A stretch of 5,296 nt of DNA. Origin: Candidatus Vogelbacteria bacterium. GTDB taxonomy: Bacteria; Patescibacteria; Paceibacteria; UBA9973; UBA12445. Shown one piece after another: positions 4,031 through 5,296 of this stretch. The stretch lies in the NCBI GenBank assembly GCA_016201425.1, contig JACQCW010000037.1, positions 1 through 5,296 on the forward strand, in the 5' to 3' direction. The notes below the pieces were generated by a model, which was not told where the DNA came from, ran no database searches, and worked only from the letters and a program-made list of their open reading frames with translations. Within the stretch, counting starts at the first letter, position 1, and each line of letters begins with the position of its first letter. The position numbers and the translations under genes were made by a program.

Positions 4031-5296
4031 ATGTTTCAAAAAATTAAAAATTTTATAAAAAAGCTCACACCAAATTGGGTTTTATCTTTATATCACTTGC
4101 TTCTCGCAAAAATAGCATCGACTATTTACAGTAACCCGTCGAGCAAAATGATAATTATAGGCATCACTGGTACAAAGGGAAAAAGTTCTGTGGCCAGCTT
4201 CATTTGGTCGTGCCTTGAAGAGGCGGGGTATAAAACCGGAGTAGCAAGCACCGCAATTATAAAGATTGGTAAAGAGGAGTTTCCAAACACTTATCATATG
4301 ACAATGCCGGGAAGGTTCACTCTACAAAAACTTTTGTCAAAGATGTATAAGGCCGGATGTAAATTCGCCATCGTAGAAACAACTTCAGAGGGATTAAAAC
4401 AATGGAGACACATAGGAATAAATTACGACTATGCAATTTTCACTAACCTCTACCCTGAACATCTCCCCTCACACAACAACAGTATGGAGGAGTACAAAAA
4501 GGCCAAGGGTAAACTATTTGATTATCTTATGAAGACGGGCCCCACCAAAAGCTTAGGTGGAAAAAATATCCCAAAAACGATGATTATAAATAACGACAGC
4601 CAAAACAGGGATTTCTTTCTCTCTTTTCTTGCCGACAAAAAGATAACATACGGCATCAACTCGGGTGATATCAGAGCCACCAATATAACAAGCGATGAAA
4701 ATGGTTCAATCTTTGAAGTTGGCACCTCAAACTTCGCTGTTTCAATCCCAGGTGAATTTAATGTTGAGAATGCCCTACCAGCAATCGCAATCTGTCATAC
4801 CCTGGAAATTAGTGACCAAATCATAGCTCGAGGTTTATTTAATTTAAAAACAATACCAGGAAGGATGGAAATCATTAGCACTGGTCAAACTTTTAAAGTC
4901 TATGTAGACTACGCTCACCAAAAAGAAAGTATGGAGGCACTTTTAAAAACCGCCGGACAAATCGTGGCAAAAAGCACCGGGCGGATTATCTTACTCTTAG
5001 GTGCAGAGGGCGGTGGACGTGATAAAGCCAAGAGACCAGCCATGGGTAAACTGGCAGGTCAACTTGCAGACGATGTTATCATCTCAAATGTTGACCCTTA
5101 CGAAGATAATCCGGGGGGGATAATCGAGGATATCGCGAAAGCTACCGAAGACGAAGGTAAGGTCCGAGGCAAAAACCTCTTTTGTATCGAAGACCGGCGC
5201 GAAGGTATTCGCAGGGCACTTTCCCTGGCCCAACCAAACGATGTGGTATTCATTACAGGCAAAGGAAGTGAGCAGTCGATGGTAATCGGAGGTAAA
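4031..5296 (+). CDS. murE: MurE-like Mur ligase (UDP-MurNAc-peptide amino acid ligase), C-terminus beyond the window
   Basis: ATP-dependent amide ligase, most likely adding the third residue to the peptidoglycan precursor in the cytoplasm. 422 residues are visible and the frame is open to the edge. P-loop GITGTKGKS spans 44-52; ETTSEGLKQWRH (116-127) and NLYPEHLPSH (139-148) stand where MurE usually has a VSSHAL-type and a DHLDYHG-type motif. Lys159 in EEYKKAKGKLF is placed as the carbamylated lysine. NVENALPAIA (244-253), PGRMEII (276-282), VDYAHQKESMEALL (292-305), LGAEGGGRDKAKRPAMG (323-339) and GKGSE (410-414) follow. The usual N-terminal UDP-sugar-binding domain is absent; about 40 residues, partly hydrophobic, precede the P-loop. 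The MurE DNPR motif that reads diaminopimelate is replaced by DPYEDNP (355-361), so the added amino acid cannot be predicted. The start is the first in-frame ATG after ruvA; no good ribosome binding site is seen. Confidence 0.88.
   Translation, partial: MFQKIKNFIKKLTPNWVLSLYHLLLAKIASTIYSNPSSKMIIIGITGTKGKSSVASFIWSCLEEAGYKTGVASTAIIKIGKEEFPNTYHMTMPGRFTLQKLLSKMYKAGCKFAIVETTSEGLKQWRHIGINYDYAIFTNLYPEHLPSHNNSMEEYKKAKGKLFDYLMKTGPTKSLGGKNIPKTMIINNDSQNRDFFLSFLADKKITYGINSGDIRATNITSDENGSIFEVGTSNFAVSIPGEFNVENALPAIAICHTLEISDQIIARGLFNLKTIPGRMEIISTGQTFKVYVDYAHQKESMEALLKTAGQIVAKSTGRIILLLGAEGGGRDKAKRPAMGKLAGQLADDVIISNVDPYEDNPGGIIEDIAKATEDEGKVRGKNLFCIEDRREGIRRALSLAQPNDVVFITGKGSEQSMVIGGK

Noticed and set aside
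4522..4725. 67-codon - strand frame with hydrophobic stretches
   Set aside because: Antisense to the Mur ligase, whose conserved motifs lie on both sides in one continuous + frame.
5114..5120. Run of seven G in the Mur ligase as a possible frameshift site
   Set aside because: The frame stays open and conserved motifs continue on both sides, so no frameshift is needed.

Overview
The window looks like a stretch of a reduced bacterial genome of the Candidate Phyla Radiation (Patescibacteria, Parcubacteria-like). This is inferred from compact protein variants (351-residue MetK, a Mur ligase lacking the usual N-terminal UDP-binding domain), near-absent Shine-Dalgarno sequences, tight gene packing and moderate to low GC. 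No rRNA or marker alignment was available to confirm it.

Layout on the + strand: the window opens inside an S-box (SAM-I) riboswitch (1-82), followed by a hairpin expression platform (92-126) and metK (155-1210). A strong extended -10 promoter lies over the metK stop codon and drives a small membrane protein of unknown function (1219-1683), probably from a leaderless mRNA. That gene converges with a malic enzyme gene on the - strand (1685-2824), with one base between the two stop codons. On the - strand, upstream of the malic enzyme gene, is a tRNA region (2840-3024), then an intrinsic terminator and rpsT (3087-3356). A divergent intergenic region (3357-3428) separates rpsT from ruvA (3429-4010), which is followed after 20 nt by a MurE-like Mur ligase (4031 to beyond the window end).

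The most unusual object is the tRNA region. An intact 72-nt tRNA-Arg(GCG) (2913-2984) sits inside a second tRNA-Arg(GCG). The outer copy is split exactly in its D-loop into a 21-nt 5' part (3004-3024) and a 51-nt 3' part (2840-2890). The two parts join to a seamless 72-nt tRNA. The 10 differences between outer and inner copies all fall in stems, and 8 of them make four compensatory base pairs, two of which bridge the split. The linkers flanking the inner tRNA are GC-rich and complementary (14 bp with one bulge), so they could hold the outer halves together. The arrangement resembles the logic of archaeal split tRNAs but lies in a bacterial-looking genome and at a D-loop position. It could be a nested or split tRNA system, or a recently disrupted gene.

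Functionally the window mixes housekeeping roles: SAM synthesis under SAM control, malate oxidation, ribosome assembly, Holliday junction processing and peptidoglycan precursor synthesis. The malic enzyme start codon lies 15 nt after the outer tRNA 3' end, so its mRNA is probably produced by tRNA processing. There is no gene-free stretch longer than about 300 bases.
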